The notes beneath the pieces are model-generated. The model saw only the letters and a list, made by a program, of their open reading frames with translations. It was not told the origin of the DNA and made no database searches. Shown here piece by piece: positions 42,424-51,703 of a stretch of DNA of 64,000 bases. Numbering within the stretch: position 1 is the first letter of the stretch; each line of letters starts with the position of its first letter. A program made the translations under genes and the position numbers. The stretch comes from Mesorhizobium amorphae CCNWGS0123. GTDB lineage: Bacteria; Pseudomonadota; Alphaproteobacteria; Rhizobiales; Rhizobiaceae. The stretch spans positions 1,362,001-1,426,000 of the forward strand of contig NZ_CP015318.1 in assembly GCF_001686985.1 (NCBI RefSeq), read 5' to 3'.

Positions 42424-44025
42424 CTAGACGGTTACGTCCGCGATGGCCGCCTTGGCCATGGCGAGTTGGGCAGGCGCCACCGAGAGGTCGCGCAGGCCGG
42501 CTTCGAGCAGCCCCGGGATCGATGCCGGGTCGCCGCCGGCATCGCCGCACAGGCTGACCGGTATTCTTTGCTCCCGGCCGAAGGCAACGACCGAGGCGAT
42601 CAATCGGAGCACGGCCGGATGTCGGACCGAGTTAAGATGAGCGACGGCAGTGTTGTCGCGCGCTGCCGCCATCACATATTGCGTCAGATCGTTCGAGCCG
42701 ATCGAGAAGAAGGCGACATCGGCGAATGCCTCCGGCGCGATCGCCACCGAGGGCACCTCGACCATGATGCCGAGCGGCGGCGTTTTCTGCGCGACACCGC
42801 GCGCGGCAAGCCCGGCCTGCTCTTCGGCAAACAGGGCTGCGGCGCGCGCATATTCGTCAGCGACGGCAATCATCGGGAACATCACCTTCAGATTGCCGTG
42901 GATGCCGGCGCGCAGCAATGCCCGGATCTGCACGCGGAGGATTTCGGGCCGCGCCAGCGACAGCCTGATGCCGCGCAGGCCGAGAAACGGATTGGCTTCC
43001 TCGACCGTGAGGCCCGGCACCGGCTTGTCGCCGCCGGCATCGACGGTGCGGATGGTCACCGGCTTTTCGCCGGCCCATTCCAGCACCTTGCGATAGGCGC
43101 GGTATTGCGTCTCCTCGTCCGGCAGCGTCTTGCCGAACAGGAACTCGGTGCGCATCAGCCCGACGCCGTCGCAGGTGGCGATATCGATGCCATCGACGTC
43201 GGACAGATCGGCGATGTTGACCTGAACCCGCACAGCCGTGCCGGCCTTCGTCATCGCGGGCCGCGCCAGATAGGTTTCCGCCTTGTCGCGGCGTGCCGCG
43301 AAGGACGACGACGACCGGCGGAACGCCTCGATCTCGGCAGGCGACGGCGACAGCACGATGCCGCCATGCTCGGCGTCGAGCAGGGCTATACCGACGGGAT
43401 TAGCCGGCGAAGCGCTTGGCCCTGCCGCCCCAAGCCCGACAACCATCGGCACGCCGCGCGAGCGCGCCAGCATGGCGACATGGCTGGCGGCACTCCCGGC
43501 CTTCAGGGCGATGCCGCCGCCAGAACTCCAGTCGGTCTCGAGAAACCGCGTCGGCGCTAGGTCCTCGCCGTAGAATATGGCGCCGGCCGGTGCCGTGCTC
43601 TCATCGTCCTCGCTCAAGGCGCGCAGCACCTGGTCCCTGATGTCGTGCAGGTCGGCGGCGCGCGCCCGGAAATAGTCCTGGTCGGAGGCCTCATAACCTG
43701 CGATTTCGGCATCCAGCACTTGTCGCCATGCCGCGTCCGCGGGTTGACCGGAGGCGATTGCGGCCAAAGCCGGGCCGCTCAGCGCGTCGTCCTCCAGCAT
43801 GGCGATCTGGAATTCGAGGATGCCGGCGGCCTCGCTGTCGGCGGTCTCGATCAGGCCTCCTAGCCGCCCCGTGGCGATGCCGATTGCCGCTTCCAGAGCC
43901 GCTCTTTCGTCGGCCGCGGTCGCCTTGACCGTGTAATGCGAGGCGGCGCGGTCGAGACTGAACAGCGGCCCCTCGGCGTAGCCGGCCGAGGCCGAAATGC
44001 CTTGCAGCCTAAGCGGTTCGGGCAT
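42424..44025 (-). CDS. PTS enzyme I (phosphoenolpyruvate-protein phosphotransferase) of dha system
   Basis: 533 residues from the ATG at 44025, overlapping the HPr gene by 17 bases. N-terminal domain with the phospho-His site in GSAASHVAMLARSRGVPMVV; C-terminal PEP-binding barrel with CDGVGLMRTEFLF, GGDKPVPGLTVEEANPFLGL and the catalytic Cys in PVSLCGDAGGDP. In E. coli the equivalent domain is fused in DhaM (and truncated); here a complete EI is a separate gene. It would transfer phosphate from PEP to the neighbouring HPr. Confidence 0.9.
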   Translation of the reverse strand: MPEPLRLQGISASAGYAEGPLFSLDRAASHYTVKATAADERAALEAAIGIATGRLGGLIETADSEAAGILEFQIAMLEDDALSGPALAAIASGQPADAAWRQVLDAEIAGYEASDQDYFRARAADLHDIRDQVLRALSEDDESTAPAGAIFYGEDLAPTRFLETDWSSGGGIALKAGSAASHVAMLARSRGVPMVVGLGAAGPSASPANPVGIALLDAEHGGIVLSPSPAEIEAFRRSSSSFAARRDKAETYLARPAMTKAGTAVRVQVNIADLSDVDGIDIATCDGVGLMRTEFLFGKTLPDEETQYRAYRKVLEWAGEKPVTIRTVDAGGDKPVPGLTVEEANPFLGLRGIRLSLARPEILRVQIRALLRAGIHGNLKVMFPMIAVADEYARAAALFAEEQAGLAARGVAQKTPPLGIMVEVPSVAIAPEAFADVAFFSIGSNDLTQYVMAAARDNTAVAHLNSVRHPAVLRLIASVVAFGREQRIPVSLCGDAGGDPASIPGLLEAGLRDLSVAPAQLAMAKAAIADVTV

Positions 44026-44311
44026 GGTCCGCGCCCTCGTCGAAATCGCGCCGCACCAGCTCGACCAGCGCCCCGACCGCCTCGCCGGCGCCGTCCCCTT
44101 TGGCGCGGATATGCAACAGCGTGCCTTTCGGCGCCTTGGCCGCCATGACCTTGACGATGCTCTTGGCGTCGAACCAGGGCCCGTTGGCGGCGAGCGCCAC
44201 CTCGACCTCGGCCGCAAACGTCTTGGCGAGCTTGGTGAACTTCACCGAAGGGCGCGCGTGCAGACCGACCGCGTGGGTGATCAGGACGGTGGCTTCGGCG
44301 GATGCGGACAT
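44009..44311 (-). CDS. HPr phosphocarrier of dha system
   Basis: 100 residues from the ATG at 44311. The active-site His is in THAVGLHARPSVKF; the DAKSIVKVM segment matches the usual Ser46 region. Linker between EI and DhaM. Its dedicated location makes it separate from any PTS-Ntr HPr (PtsO) elsewhere in the genome. Confidence 0.9.
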   Translation of the reverse strand: MSASAEATVLITHAVGLHARPSVKFTKLAKTFAAEVEVALAANGPWFDAKSIVKVMAAKAPKGTLLHIRAKGDGAGEAVGALVELVRRDFDEGADHARTA

Positions 44312-44333
44312 GCTTGTCAAAATTCCCGTTCGT

Positions 44334-44723
44334 TCACGACGGCGACAGTTCGTGCGCCGTCGCCACAACTTCCTTGAGCGAGGCGCCGCCGGACGCCTCG
44401 GTTGCCGCCATCACCGCGCCTTCGACGATCGGTGCGTTGCAGACGATGATCTTCTGCGCGCGCGGTTCGCCGATCATCTCCACCGCCATCTCCGAATTGG
44501 TCTCGGCGCCGCCGAGATCGACGAGGATGGCCACACCTGCCTCAGACCAGGCCTTCTCGATGGCACCCATGATCGCCTCGACGCTGGTTCCCAGCCCGCC
44601 ATGGCCGTTTCCGCCGCACCATGCAAGCGGCACTTCGTCGCCGACCATCTGGCGCACCATGTCCGCGGTGCCTTCGGCGACCAGCGGCGAATGCGATACG
44701 ATGACGATGCCGACATTGCTCAT
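44334..44723 (-). CDS. dhaM: DhaM, EIIA-type phosphotransferase subunit
   Basis: 129 residues: the stand-alone mannose-EIIA-like domain of DhaM, with the phospho-His in VIVSHSPLVAEG and LVDLGGAETNSEMAVEMI. It receives phosphate from HPr and passes it to DhaL-bound ADP. In E. coli this domain is fused with HPr and EI-like domains; here all three are split. Overlaps dhaL by four bases (ATGA). Confidence 0.92.
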   Translation of the reverse strand: MSNVGIVIVSHSPLVAEGTADMVRQMVGDEVPLAWCGGNGHGGLGTSVEAIMGAIEKAWSEAGVAILVDLGGAETNSEMAVEMIGEPRAQKIIVCNAPIVEGAVMAATEASGGASLKEVVATAHELSPS

Positions 44724-45331
44724 GCGTGCCTCTCGATTGTTTCGGCCACCGCCCGTACCAGCAGTGCTGTCGAGCGGGCGCCGGCGTCCATATGGCCGAT
44801 CGAGCGTTCGCCGAGGAACGACGCGCGCCCGCGCAAGGCCTTCATCGGCACCGTGGCCTGCGCAGCCCTGTCGGCGACGGCGACGATCTCGGCTGCCGTC
44901 TTTCCCTCGGCCAGCGCCTCATGCACGGGTTGCAGTACGTCGAGCATCGTTTTTTGTCCGGTTTGCGACTTGCCGCGCGCGGCCACGGCTTCGATGGCCT
45001 TGCCGAAGGCCGCCGTCAGTCCGGCACGGTCCGGCTCCGCCGAAATCTCCTTGCCCAGCGCCATGAACAGCGTGCCGAACAGCGGGCCGGAAGCCCCGCC
45101 GACGGTCATCACCAGCTTGGTGCCGATCGCCTTCAGCGCCTCCGGCAGCGGCTTTACCGCGAAAGTGTCAGCCTCGGCACGCACCGCCTCGAAGCCGCGC
45201 TTCATGTTCAGCCCATGATCGCCGTCGCCGATCGCCTGGTCGAGCGCGGTCAGTTCGTCGGCATGCGCCGCGATCGTGTCCGCCGCTGCCGCGATCAACC
45301 TTGAAAGATCCGACGCCGCCATTGCCACCAT
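44720..45331 (-). CDS. dhaL: DhaL, ADP-binding subunit of dihydroxyacetone kinase
   Basis: 203 residues from the ATG at 45331 (a GGGAG ribosome-binding site is close by); the frame is open to 45571. Signature DQAIGDGDHGLNMKRGFEAV binding Mg-ADP, and GGASGPLFGTLFMALGKEIS. DhaL carries the phosphoryl group between DhaM and DhaK. Confidence 0.9.
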   Translation of the reverse strand: MVAMAASDLSRLIAAAADTIAAHADELTALDQAIGDGDHGLNMKRGFEAVRAEADTFAVKPLPEALKAIGTKLVMTVGGASGPLFGTLFMALGKEISAEPDRAGLTAAFGKAIEAVAARGKSQTGQKTMLDVLQPVHEALAEGKTAAEIVAVADRAAQATVPMKALRGRASFLGERSIGHMDAGARSTALLVRAVAETIERHA

Positions 45332-45401
45332 GCTCCCGGCTCCTGCTCTGTCGGCAGTGTGGAAAGAACCCATGCCCGACATGTGCAGCATCGCCTTCCT
45401 G

Positions 45402-47045
45402 TCAGGCCGCCGCAAGCAAGGTGACCGCTGCCGCGAAGACTTCGGCCACGGCACAGGCGCCGGGGTCGACGACGCCGTAGAGCTGGCTGCCGACATAGGC
45501 GGACCGCCCGGCCTTGGCCTTGCGCATGGCGGCAGTTGCCTCGGCACCCCGTTGCGCCGCCGCCGCCGCATCCTCCAGGCCGCCGCTGTCGAGCGCTTTC
45601 AGGGCGGGCTCCAGGGCATCGATCATGGTGCGGTCGCCTGGCCTGGCGCCGCCGTAGAAGATCATCCGGTCAAGGCCGGCAAGCAGCGCCTTGCTCACGC
45701 TGGCGTCACCCTCCAGCGCCTGCGCCGCGGCGGTGAAGAAGATCGACAGCAGGACCCCGCTGGAGCCGCCCATCGACTTGCTCAGAATATCGCCGACCTC
45801 GCCGAGGGTTGCGGCAGGGTCGGCGAGCGGCAGGGTATCAAGTCGGTCGAGCACGCTGCGCGCGCCGGTCGCCACTGTCGAGCCGGTGTCACCGTCTCCG
45901 GCCTTGGCGTCCAGTGCGTTCAATGTCGCTTCCAGCGAGATCAGCCGTTCGCAGATGGTGGCGATAAGGCGCTCGGTATGCGCGTCCTTGCTGGCTTCCC
46001 TGGCGGCGTGCCGGACGGGCGCGCTTGCCAGCGTCACGATTGCCGGTGCACGGACGGCTCGAGCCGGCATCCAGGCGTGCGGCGCGACCGGCGCCCGCAG
46101 GGCCGCCTCGCGTGCCGCATCGAGCCGGATCAGCGACAGGGAAAAGCCGTTCATGTTGAGCGCCGTCATCAGCGGCCCCGGCCCTATCGTGAGCGTCACC
46201 TGGTCCGCCAGCGGTGAGGCAAGCACGGCGTTGGCGACAAGCGCCATCTCTAGCGGCGGCACGGAACCGAGATTGTTGATCAGCAACGCATAGTCGGCTG
46301 CCGGATCGAGTCGCGCGGCGATGCGCTCCACCATGATCGCAACCAGTTTCTCGGCACTCTGCACGGCAATGCGTTCGACGCCCGGCTCGCCATGGATGCC
46401 GAGGCCAAGCTCGCCATCGCCGGCCCCCAGCCTTTCCTCGTGCGGCTGTCCGGGGATCGAGCAGGACGAGAGCGAGATGCCGAGTGAAACGATATCGGCG
46501 GCCGCCGCGCGCGCTGCAGCCGCGACCGCCGCCAGGTCATGGCCGGTCTCCGACAGGTGCCCGGCGATCTTGTGCACGAACAAGGTACCGGCGACGCCGC
46601 GCGGCTGGGCGATGTCGGGCAGCGCGATATCGTCGGCGACGATCACCATCTCGACGCGAAAGCCTTCGGCGCGCGCCTTCTCGGCGGCCAGGCCGAAATT
46701 GAGGCGGTCGCCGGTATAGTTCTTGACGATGAGCAGGCAGCCGGCGGGGCCGGTAACCGAACGAATGGCCGCCAGCACCGCTTCCACGCTCGGCGAGGCG
46801 AAGATCTCGCCCGAAACCGCGGCCGTCAGCATGGCCTTGCCGACAAAGCCGGCATGCGAGGGCTCATGGCCGGCGCCGCCGCCGGAGACGACGCTCACCT
46901 TCGTCTTGTCCCAGTCGGCGCGCAGGATAACCTTTATCTCGGGATAGCCGTCGAGACGCGCGAGGTCGTCGGCGCCGATGGTCCTCAGCAAACCGTCCAG
47001 CGCTTCGGTGACGATCGAGTCCCTGCGGTTGAAAAAGTGCTTCAT
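45402..47045 (-). CDS. ATP-type dihydroxyacetone kinase (DhaK-DhaL fusion)
   Basis: 547 residues from the ATG at 47045. The DhaK half has VVSGGGAGHEPSHAGFVGKA and the covalent His in GIHGEPGVER; the DhaL half has KAGDGDTGSTVATGARSVLD and GGSSGVLLSIFFTAAAQALE. Single-chain kinases of this type use ATP directly. Finding it in the same operon as the PEP-dependent set is unusual; the two may act on different trioses or C4 sugars (for example erythrulose). The linker between halves lies at about residues 310-345. Confidence 0.9.
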   Translation of the reverse strand: MKHFFNRRDSIVTEALDGLLRTIGADDLARLDGYPEIKVILRADWDKTKVSVVSGGGAGHEPSHAGFVGKAMLTAAVSGEIFASPSVEAVLAAIRSVTGPAGCLLIVKNYTGDRLNFGLAAEKARAEGFRVEMVIVADDIALPDIAQPRGVAGTLFVHKIAGHLSETGHDLAAVAAAARAAAADIVSLGISLSSCSIPGQPHEERLGAGDGELGLGIHGEPGVERIAVQSAEKLVAIMVERIAARLDPAADYALLINNLGSVPPLEMALVANAVLASPLADQVTLTIGPGPLMTALNMNGFSLSLIRLDAAREAALRAPVAPHAWMPARAVRAPAIVTLASAPVRHAAREASKDAHTERLIATICERLISLEATLNALDAKAGDGDTGSTVATGARSVLDRLDTLPLADPAATLGEVGDILSKSMGGSSGVLLSIFFTAAAQALEGDASVSKALLAGLDRMIFYGGARPGDRTMIDALEPALKALDSGGLEDAAAAAQRGAEATAAMRKAKAGRSAYVGSQLYGVVDPGACAVAEVFAAAVTLLAAA

Positions 47046-47127
47046 CGAATTCGTCCCGTCCCGTGCCGCGTCAGTCAATCAGAAATCCGGCGTTGCAAGG
47101 GTCCGGATGGAGTACACATCGAGCCGC

Positions 47128-48141
47128 TCACATCAGCCTCTGCCCGTCCGCGCCGAAATAGAGCGGCGCGCGGTAGCGGATCGTGACCTTGTCACCCTTT
47201 TCGAGAGCCGTATCGGGGTCGGTCAGCGTGACCAGTTTCTTGGCCCCGACCGTCACATGCAGATGGTTCTGGTCGCCCAGATGCTCGACCCAGTCGACGA
47301 TGCCGTCGGCATGGCCATTCGCCGCCTTGTCGATCGAAAGATGCTCGGTGCGCGCGCCGATGGTCTGGGTTCCGGCCGGCGCACCGCCGTCGGGCAGCAG
47401 CCCCACCGGCAAAAGATTGATCGCCGGCTGGCCGAGCCGTGCCGCGACATGAAGGTTTGCCGGCTCCGAATAGATTTCACGCGGCGTGCCGATCTGCGCC
47501 AGCACGCCGTCGGCGAGGATACCGATGCGGTCGGCCATGGTCATCGCCTCTATCTGGTCGTGCGTGACATAGAGCATGGTGGCGCCGAGCTCGGCCTGGA
47601 TGCGCTTCAGCTCGAGCCGGAGATCGCCGCGCAGCTTGGCGTCGAGCGACGACAGCGGCTCGTCCATCAGGTAGATCGCGGGCTTGCGCACCAGCGCCCG
47701 GCCGATGGCGACGCGCTGCATTTCGCCGCCCGACAGTTTCGTCGAACGGTTGGAGAGCTTGTGGTGGATGCGCACCATCTTTGCCACGTCCTCGACACGG
47801 CGGCGGATCTGGTCTTCCGGCATCTTTCGCGCCGGCGAACGCAGCGGGAAGGCCAGGTTGTCGTAGACCGACAGGTGCGGGTAGAGCGAGTATTGCTGGA
47901 AAACGAAGGCGGTGTCGCGCTCGGCCGGCGACAGCGCCGTGGCATTGTGGCCGCCGATGTGGATCGTGCCGGCATCCGGCCGCTCCAGCCCGGCGATCAG
48001 CCTGAGCGTCGTCGTCTTGCCGGCGCCGGTCGGCCCGAGCAGCACGACGAATTCGCCGTCGGCGATGTGCAGGTCGAGACCGCTGACGGCGACCTGCTCG
48101 CCGAAGCTTTTGCTGACGTTTCTGATGTGCACGTCAGCCAT
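47128..48141 (-). CDS. Sugar ABC transporter ATP-binding protein (UgpC/MalK type), copy 2
   Basis: 337 residues from the ATG at 48141. Walker A GPTGAGKTTTLRLIAG, signature LSGGEMQRVAIGRALV, Walker B YLMDEPLSSLD and a C-terminal TOBE-like regulatory domain. The start overlaps the preceding ATPase stop by 8 bases. Two ATPases per operon suggest a heterodimeric nucleotide-binding pair. Confidence 0.88.
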   Translation of the reverse strand: MADVHIRNVSKSFGEQVAVSGLDLHIADGEFVVLLGPTGAGKTTTLRLIAGLERPDAGTIHIGGHNATALSPAERDTAFVFQQYSLYPHLSVYDNLAFPLRSPARKMPEDQIRRRVEDVAKMVRIHHKLSNRSTKLSGGEMQRVAIGRALVRKPAIYLMDEPLSSLDAKLRGDLRLELKRIQAELGATMLYVTHDQIEAMTMADRIGILADGVLAQIGTPREIYSEPANLHVAARLGQPAINLLPVGLLPDGGAPAGTQTIGARTEHLSIDKAANGHADGIVDWVEHLGDQNHLHVTVGAKKLVTLTDPDTALEKGDKVTIRYRAPLYFGADGQRLM

Positions 48142-49246
48142 GCTGTGCTCTCCCCTGGGAGGCCGAGTCATGGATCGCGGTTCTGACCGCGCGTCCTGAC
48201 CCTTTGTCGAACAGCGACAGCCGCGCGCTGTTCAGCGAAAGGCCGACATGATCGCCCGCGGCGAGCCGGATTTCGGCCGGCACCCGTGCCTTGATGATGC
48301 CGTCCGCCGTCTCCACCGCGACAATCTGCGTGGTGCCGAGATATTCGGTGCCGTAGATGGCGCCGCGCAGCTTTGAGGCATCGTCGAAGCGGATGTGCTC
48401 CGGCCTGATGCCGAGCGCCATGTCGCTAGGTGCGATATCCTCACGCACCTCCGGCACCGCCACCTTGGCGCCTTGCACGACGATCTCCTTCGCACCCTTT
48501 GCCAGTCCACCGCCAAATCGCAAGAAATTCATAGGAGGCGAGCCGATGAAATCGGCGACGAACATGGTTGCGGGACGGTCGTAGATCTCGCGCGGCGTGC
48601 CGAACTGCTCGATGACGCCGTGGTTCATCACCGCGATCTTGTCGGCCATCGACATGGCTTCCATCTGGTCGTGCGTGACATAGACTGTGGTGGCGTGGAT
48701 GCGGTTGTGCAGTTCGCGCAGCTCATGGACCATGAGATCGCGGAATTCGGTGTCCAAAGTACCGAGCGGCTCGTCCATCAGGAAGCATTTCGGCCGCCGC
48801 ACGATGGCGCGGCCGAGCGCCACGCGCTGGCGGTCGCCGCCGGCAAGGCCGGAGACGGATTTGTTGAGCAGATGGTCGATGCGCAGCAGCTTCGCCGTCT
48901 CTTCCACCCGTTGGCGGATTTCGGCTGAAGGCATTCCCTGCGCCAGCAGCGGAAAGCCGATGTTCTTGCGCACATTCATGTGCGGATAGAGCGCGAACAG
49001 CTGGAACACGAAGGCGATGTCGCGCTCCCGCGCCCGGCGCATGGTGACGTCCTCGCCGCCAAGCAGGATGTTGCCGCCGGTCGGTAGTTCCAGCCCGGCG
49101 ATCATGCGCAATGTCGTTGTCTTGCCGCAGCCCGACGGTCCGAGCATGACGAAGAACTCGCCATCCTCGACGACGAAGCTGGAATCCTGCACGGCGACGA
49201 AATCGCCAAAGGCCTTTCTCAAATTCTGGACGCGGATTTCGGCCAT
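48134..49246 (-). CDS. Sugar ABC transporter ATP-binding protein (UgpC/MalK type), copy 1
   Basis: 370 residues. Walker A GPSGCGKTTTLRMIAG, signature GLAGGDRQRVALGRAIV (LAGGDRQ instead of LSGGQ), Walker B FLMDEPLGTLD, and a C-terminal TOBE domain. The changed signature motif hints that this subunit forms the less active half of a heterodimer with copy 2. Starts 3 bases after the small membrane protein gene. Confidence 0.88.
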   Translation of the reverse strand: MAEIRVQNLRKAFGDFVAVQDSSFVVEDGEFFVMLGPSGCGKTTTLRMIAGLELPTGGNILLGGEDVTMRRARERDIAFVFQLFALYPHMNVRKNIGFPLLAQGMPSAEIRQRVEETAKLLRIDHLLNKSVSGLAGGDRQRVALGRAIVRRPKCFLMDEPLGTLDTEFRDLMVHELRELHNRIHATTVYVTHDQMEAMSMADKIAVMNHGVIEQFGTPREIYDRPATMFVADFIGSPPMNFLRFGGGLAKGAKEIVVQGAKVAVPEVREDIAPSDMALGIRPEHIRFDDASKLRGAIYGTEYLGTTQIVAVETADGIIKARVPAEIRLAAGDHVGLSLNSARLSLFDKGSGRAVRTAIHDSASQGRAQHG

Positions 49247-49249
49247 CGT

Positions 49250-49453
49250 CTACTCCGGGAACTTCGAGACGACGATGAACATCGCCGTGCCGAAAAGCAT
49301 GGTGATGAAGGAATAGGTGTACAGCGACAGCGCGAAGGGCTGGAACAGCATCAGGAAGCCGATGGCGATGATCACTGTCGCTATGTTTTCCATCAGCCCG
49401 CGCCGGGCCCAACGCGGCCAAGAGGAGCGCTTGGAGACAACAGGGCGGTTCAT
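49250..49453 (-). CDS. Small membrane protein in sugar ABC operon (67 aa)
   Basis: 67 residues with two membrane segments (IATVIIAIGFLMLFQPFALS and YTYSFITMLFGTAMFIVVSK). It lies between permease and ATPase genes and ends 3 bases before the ATPase start. Equivalent small proteins occur in some rhizobial polyol/sugar ABC operons; role unknown. Confidence 0.7.
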   Translation of the reverse strand: MNRPVVSKRSSWPRWARRGLMENIATVIIAIGFLMLFQPFALSLYTYSFITMLFGTAMFIVVSKFPE

Positions 49454-49460
49454 GCGGCAC

Positions 49461-49650
49461 TCCCTTCCTTCTCCCCGTTCAAGGGGAGAGATGGTTGCCA
49501 GGTGGTTCCCCCACTCCGTCGCTGCTTAGCAGCGCCACCTCTCCCCCCTCCGGAGGGAGAGGAAGGGAGCCTGGCTGAGTGAAGTGCGCGCCCTTCCTCT
49601 ACCCCGTCGATCGGGGGAGAGGTGTCGAGCGAAGCTCGACGGAGTGGGGG
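49461..49650. repeat. Composite GC-rich hairpin repeats within ABC operon
   Basis: Three successive hairpin-prone blocks: CTTCTCCCCGTTCAAGGGGAG near 49470, CCTCTCCCCCCTCCGGAGGG near 49541, and CTACCCCGTCGATCGGGGGAG near 49597 followed by GTCGAGCGAAGCTCGAC. Such blocks resemble common rhizobial intergenic repeats. They sit between the permease (stop 49725) and the small protein gene, so they may reduce downstream expression. Confidence 0.65.
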
Positions 49651-49724
49651 TCGACCTGGCGCGGCGCGAGACCATGCATGCGCCTGCTTGCCATGCACGC
49701 TATCGCTTCTTATTCCCACACTAA

Positions 49725-50675
49725 TCATTTGCGCACCGCGCCGAAGGTGATGCCGCGCAGCAATTGCTTGCGGAGCAGGATGGTGAAGACCAGGATCGGC
49801 ACCAGGAAGATCGTCGTGCCGGCCGCCACCGCCGGCCAGTCCTGGCCGCCTTCGCCGATAATGGTCGGGATGAAGGGCGGCGCGGTCTGCGCCGTGCCGG
49901 ACGTCAAGAGCGCTGCGAAGGCATACTCGTTCCAGGCGAAGATCAGGCAGAAGATGGCGGTCGCCGCGATGCCGGTGGTCGCTTGCGGCAAAACCGTGCG
50001 CCAGAAGGCCTGCAGCCGCGTATAGCCGTCGATCATCGCCGCTTCTTCATATTCGCGCGGGATCTCGTCGATGAAGCCCTTTAAGAGCCACACCGCGAGC
50101 GAGACGTTGACCGCCGTGTAGAGCAGGATCATGCCGAGCGCGGTGTCGGAGAGGCCAAGCTCGCGGTACATCAGGTAGATCGGAATGGCGACCGCGATCG
50201 GCGGCATCATGCGCGTCGACAGGATGAAGAACAGAAGGTCGTCGGCCAAGGGCACCTTGAAGCGCGAGAAGCCGTAGGCCGACAGTGTGCCGAGGAACAC
50301 CGCGCAGAAGGTCGAGCCGAAGGCGATGATCAGCGAATTGACGAAGCGCGGCAGGAAGTTCGATGGGCCGGCGATCACCATATTGCGCTTGCGCACCGTC
50401 TCGTCGCAAAAGCCGGTCGCCGGTCCAAGCGAGTTGATGTATTCCGGCGTCTGCCTCGTGCGCGTCGTGAACAAATTGCAGTAGCCCTCGATGCTCAGCT
50501 GGAACACGACCTTCGGCGGATAGGCGATCGAGTCCGGCGGCGTCTTGAAGCTGGTGGCAAAGATCCACAGCAGCGGCACGATCGAGATCAGCGCATAGGC
50601 GACGATGATCGTGCCGGCGATGAGCTTTGCGTTTGCCGAAGGGGCGACGACGGAATGGGCTGTGGTCAGGCTCAT
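49725..50675 (-). CDS. Carbohydrate ABC transporter permease (MalG type)
   Basis: 316 residues, six membrane segments, and the EAA loop EEAAMIDGYTRLQAFWRTVL. The ATG overlaps the upstream permease stop by four bases. A periplasmic insertion (about residues 60-105, containing ATGFCDETVRKRN) is larger than usual. Confidence 0.9.
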   Translation of the reverse strand: MSLTTAHSVVAPSANAKLIAGTIIVAYALISIVPLLWIFATSFKTPPDSIAYPPKVVFQLSIEGYCNLFTTRTRQTPEYINSLGPATGFCDETVRKRNMVIAGPSNFLPRFVNSLIIAFGSTFCAVFLGTLSAYGFSRFKVPLADDLLFFILSTRMMPPIAVAIPIYLMYRELGLSDTALGMILLYTAVNVSLAVWLLKGFIDEIPREYEEAAMIDGYTRLQAFWRTVLPQATTGIAATAIFCLIFAWNEYAFAALLTSGTAQTAPPFIPTIIGEGGQDWPAVAAGTTIFLVPILVFTILLRKQLLRGITFGAVRK

Positions 50676-51619
50676 CTCTGCTTCACCTTGTTCAGCGCCT
50701 TGACGTAGATGTTGGCCAGCCCGAACACCGCGACGAACAGGATGATGGCGAAGGCCGACGAATAGCCGGTGCGCCAGCTCTCAAAAGCCTGTCGCTTCAG
50801 TGTGATCGAGGCGACCTCGGTCGTCGAGCCCGGCCCGCCGCCGGTCAAGAGATTGACCATGTCGAACATCTTGAAATTCTCGATGCCGCGAAACAGCACC
50901 GCCAGCATGATGAAGGGCAGGGCCATCGGCAGCGTGATCGACCAGAACTGCCGCCAGTTGGAGGCGCGGTCGACCTCGGCCGCCTCATAAATGTATTCGG
51001 GGATCGAGCGCAGGCCGGCGAGGCAGATCAGCATCACGTAGGGGGTCCACATCCAGGTGTCGACGATGATGATCGACCATGGCGCCAGAGAGACGTTGGA
51101 GAGCATCTGGATGTCCGTCGGCGGAATGCCCGACACGAACGAGATGGCATAGGCGAACAGGCCGATCTGCGGCTCGTAGAGGAAGCGCCAGAAATTGCCG
51201 ACCACCGCCGGCGACAGCATCATCGGCACCAGGATGATGGTCGTCCAGAAAGCGTGGCCGCGGAATTTGCGGTCAATCAGCCAGGCCAGCGTGAAGCCGA
51301 TCAGCGTTTGCAGCAGGATGGTCCAGAACACGAAATGCGCCGTCGTCTGCATGGCGATCCAGATGTCCTGGTCGCCGAGGATGCGCTTGTAATTGGAGAG
51401 ACCCAGATTCTTCACCACTTCGTTCGGCCGGTTGGCCCGGTAGTTGGTGAAGGACAGATAGATCGCCCAGAACAGCGGGAAGATGTTGATGGCGAGCAAC
51501 AGAAGGATCGTCGGCGAGATGAACAGCCAGGCGAGGCCCTTGTCGCTGATGCCCCGGACCCGGCGGGCCAACGGCTCAGGCGTGGCCCGGGCAACGCTGT
51601 CCGCAGTCCGATTGAGCAT
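50672..51619 (-). CDS. Carbohydrate ABC transporter permease (MalF type)
   Basis: 315 residues from the ATG at 51619 (a start at 51655 is possible). Six membrane segments; EAA loop YEAAEVDRASNWRQFWSITL. Pairs with the MalG-type permease. Separated from the substrate-binding protein gene by about 220 bases holding a strong hairpin and two palindromes. Confidence 0.9.
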   Translation of the reverse strand: MLNRTADSVARATPEPLARRVRGISDKGLAWLFISPTILLLLAINIFPLFWAIYLSFTNYRANRPNEVVKNLGLSNYKRILGDQDIWIAMQTTAHFVFWTILLQTLIGFTLAWLIDRKFRGHAFWTTIILVPMMLSPAVVGNFWRFLYEPQIGLFAYAISFVSGIPPTDIQMLSNVSLAPWSIIIVDTWMWTPYVMLICLAGLRSIPEYIYEAAEVDRASNWRQFWSITLPMALPFIMLAVLFRGIENFKMFDMVNLLTGGGPGSTTEVASITLKRQAFESWRTGYSSAFAIILFVAVFGLANIYVKALNKVKQR

Positions 51620-51674
51620 GGTGAGTCCTGCTTCGGTCACTTTACGTCTCGACAATGGAATTTATCTGAACTGC

Positions 51675-51700
51675 GTCCCGTGCCAAGGGCGGCACGGGAC
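51675..51700. terminator. Perfect 10-bp hairpin between binding-protein and permease genes
   Basis: GTCCCGTGCC (51675-51684) pairs with GGCACGGGAC (51691-51700), loop AAGGGC. On the minus strand it lies between the substrate-binding protein gene and the permease. No clear U-run follows, so it probably acts as a partial terminator or as a 3' stabiliser raising binding-protein levels over the membrane proteins. Confidence 0.55.
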
Positions 51701-51703
51701 CGA

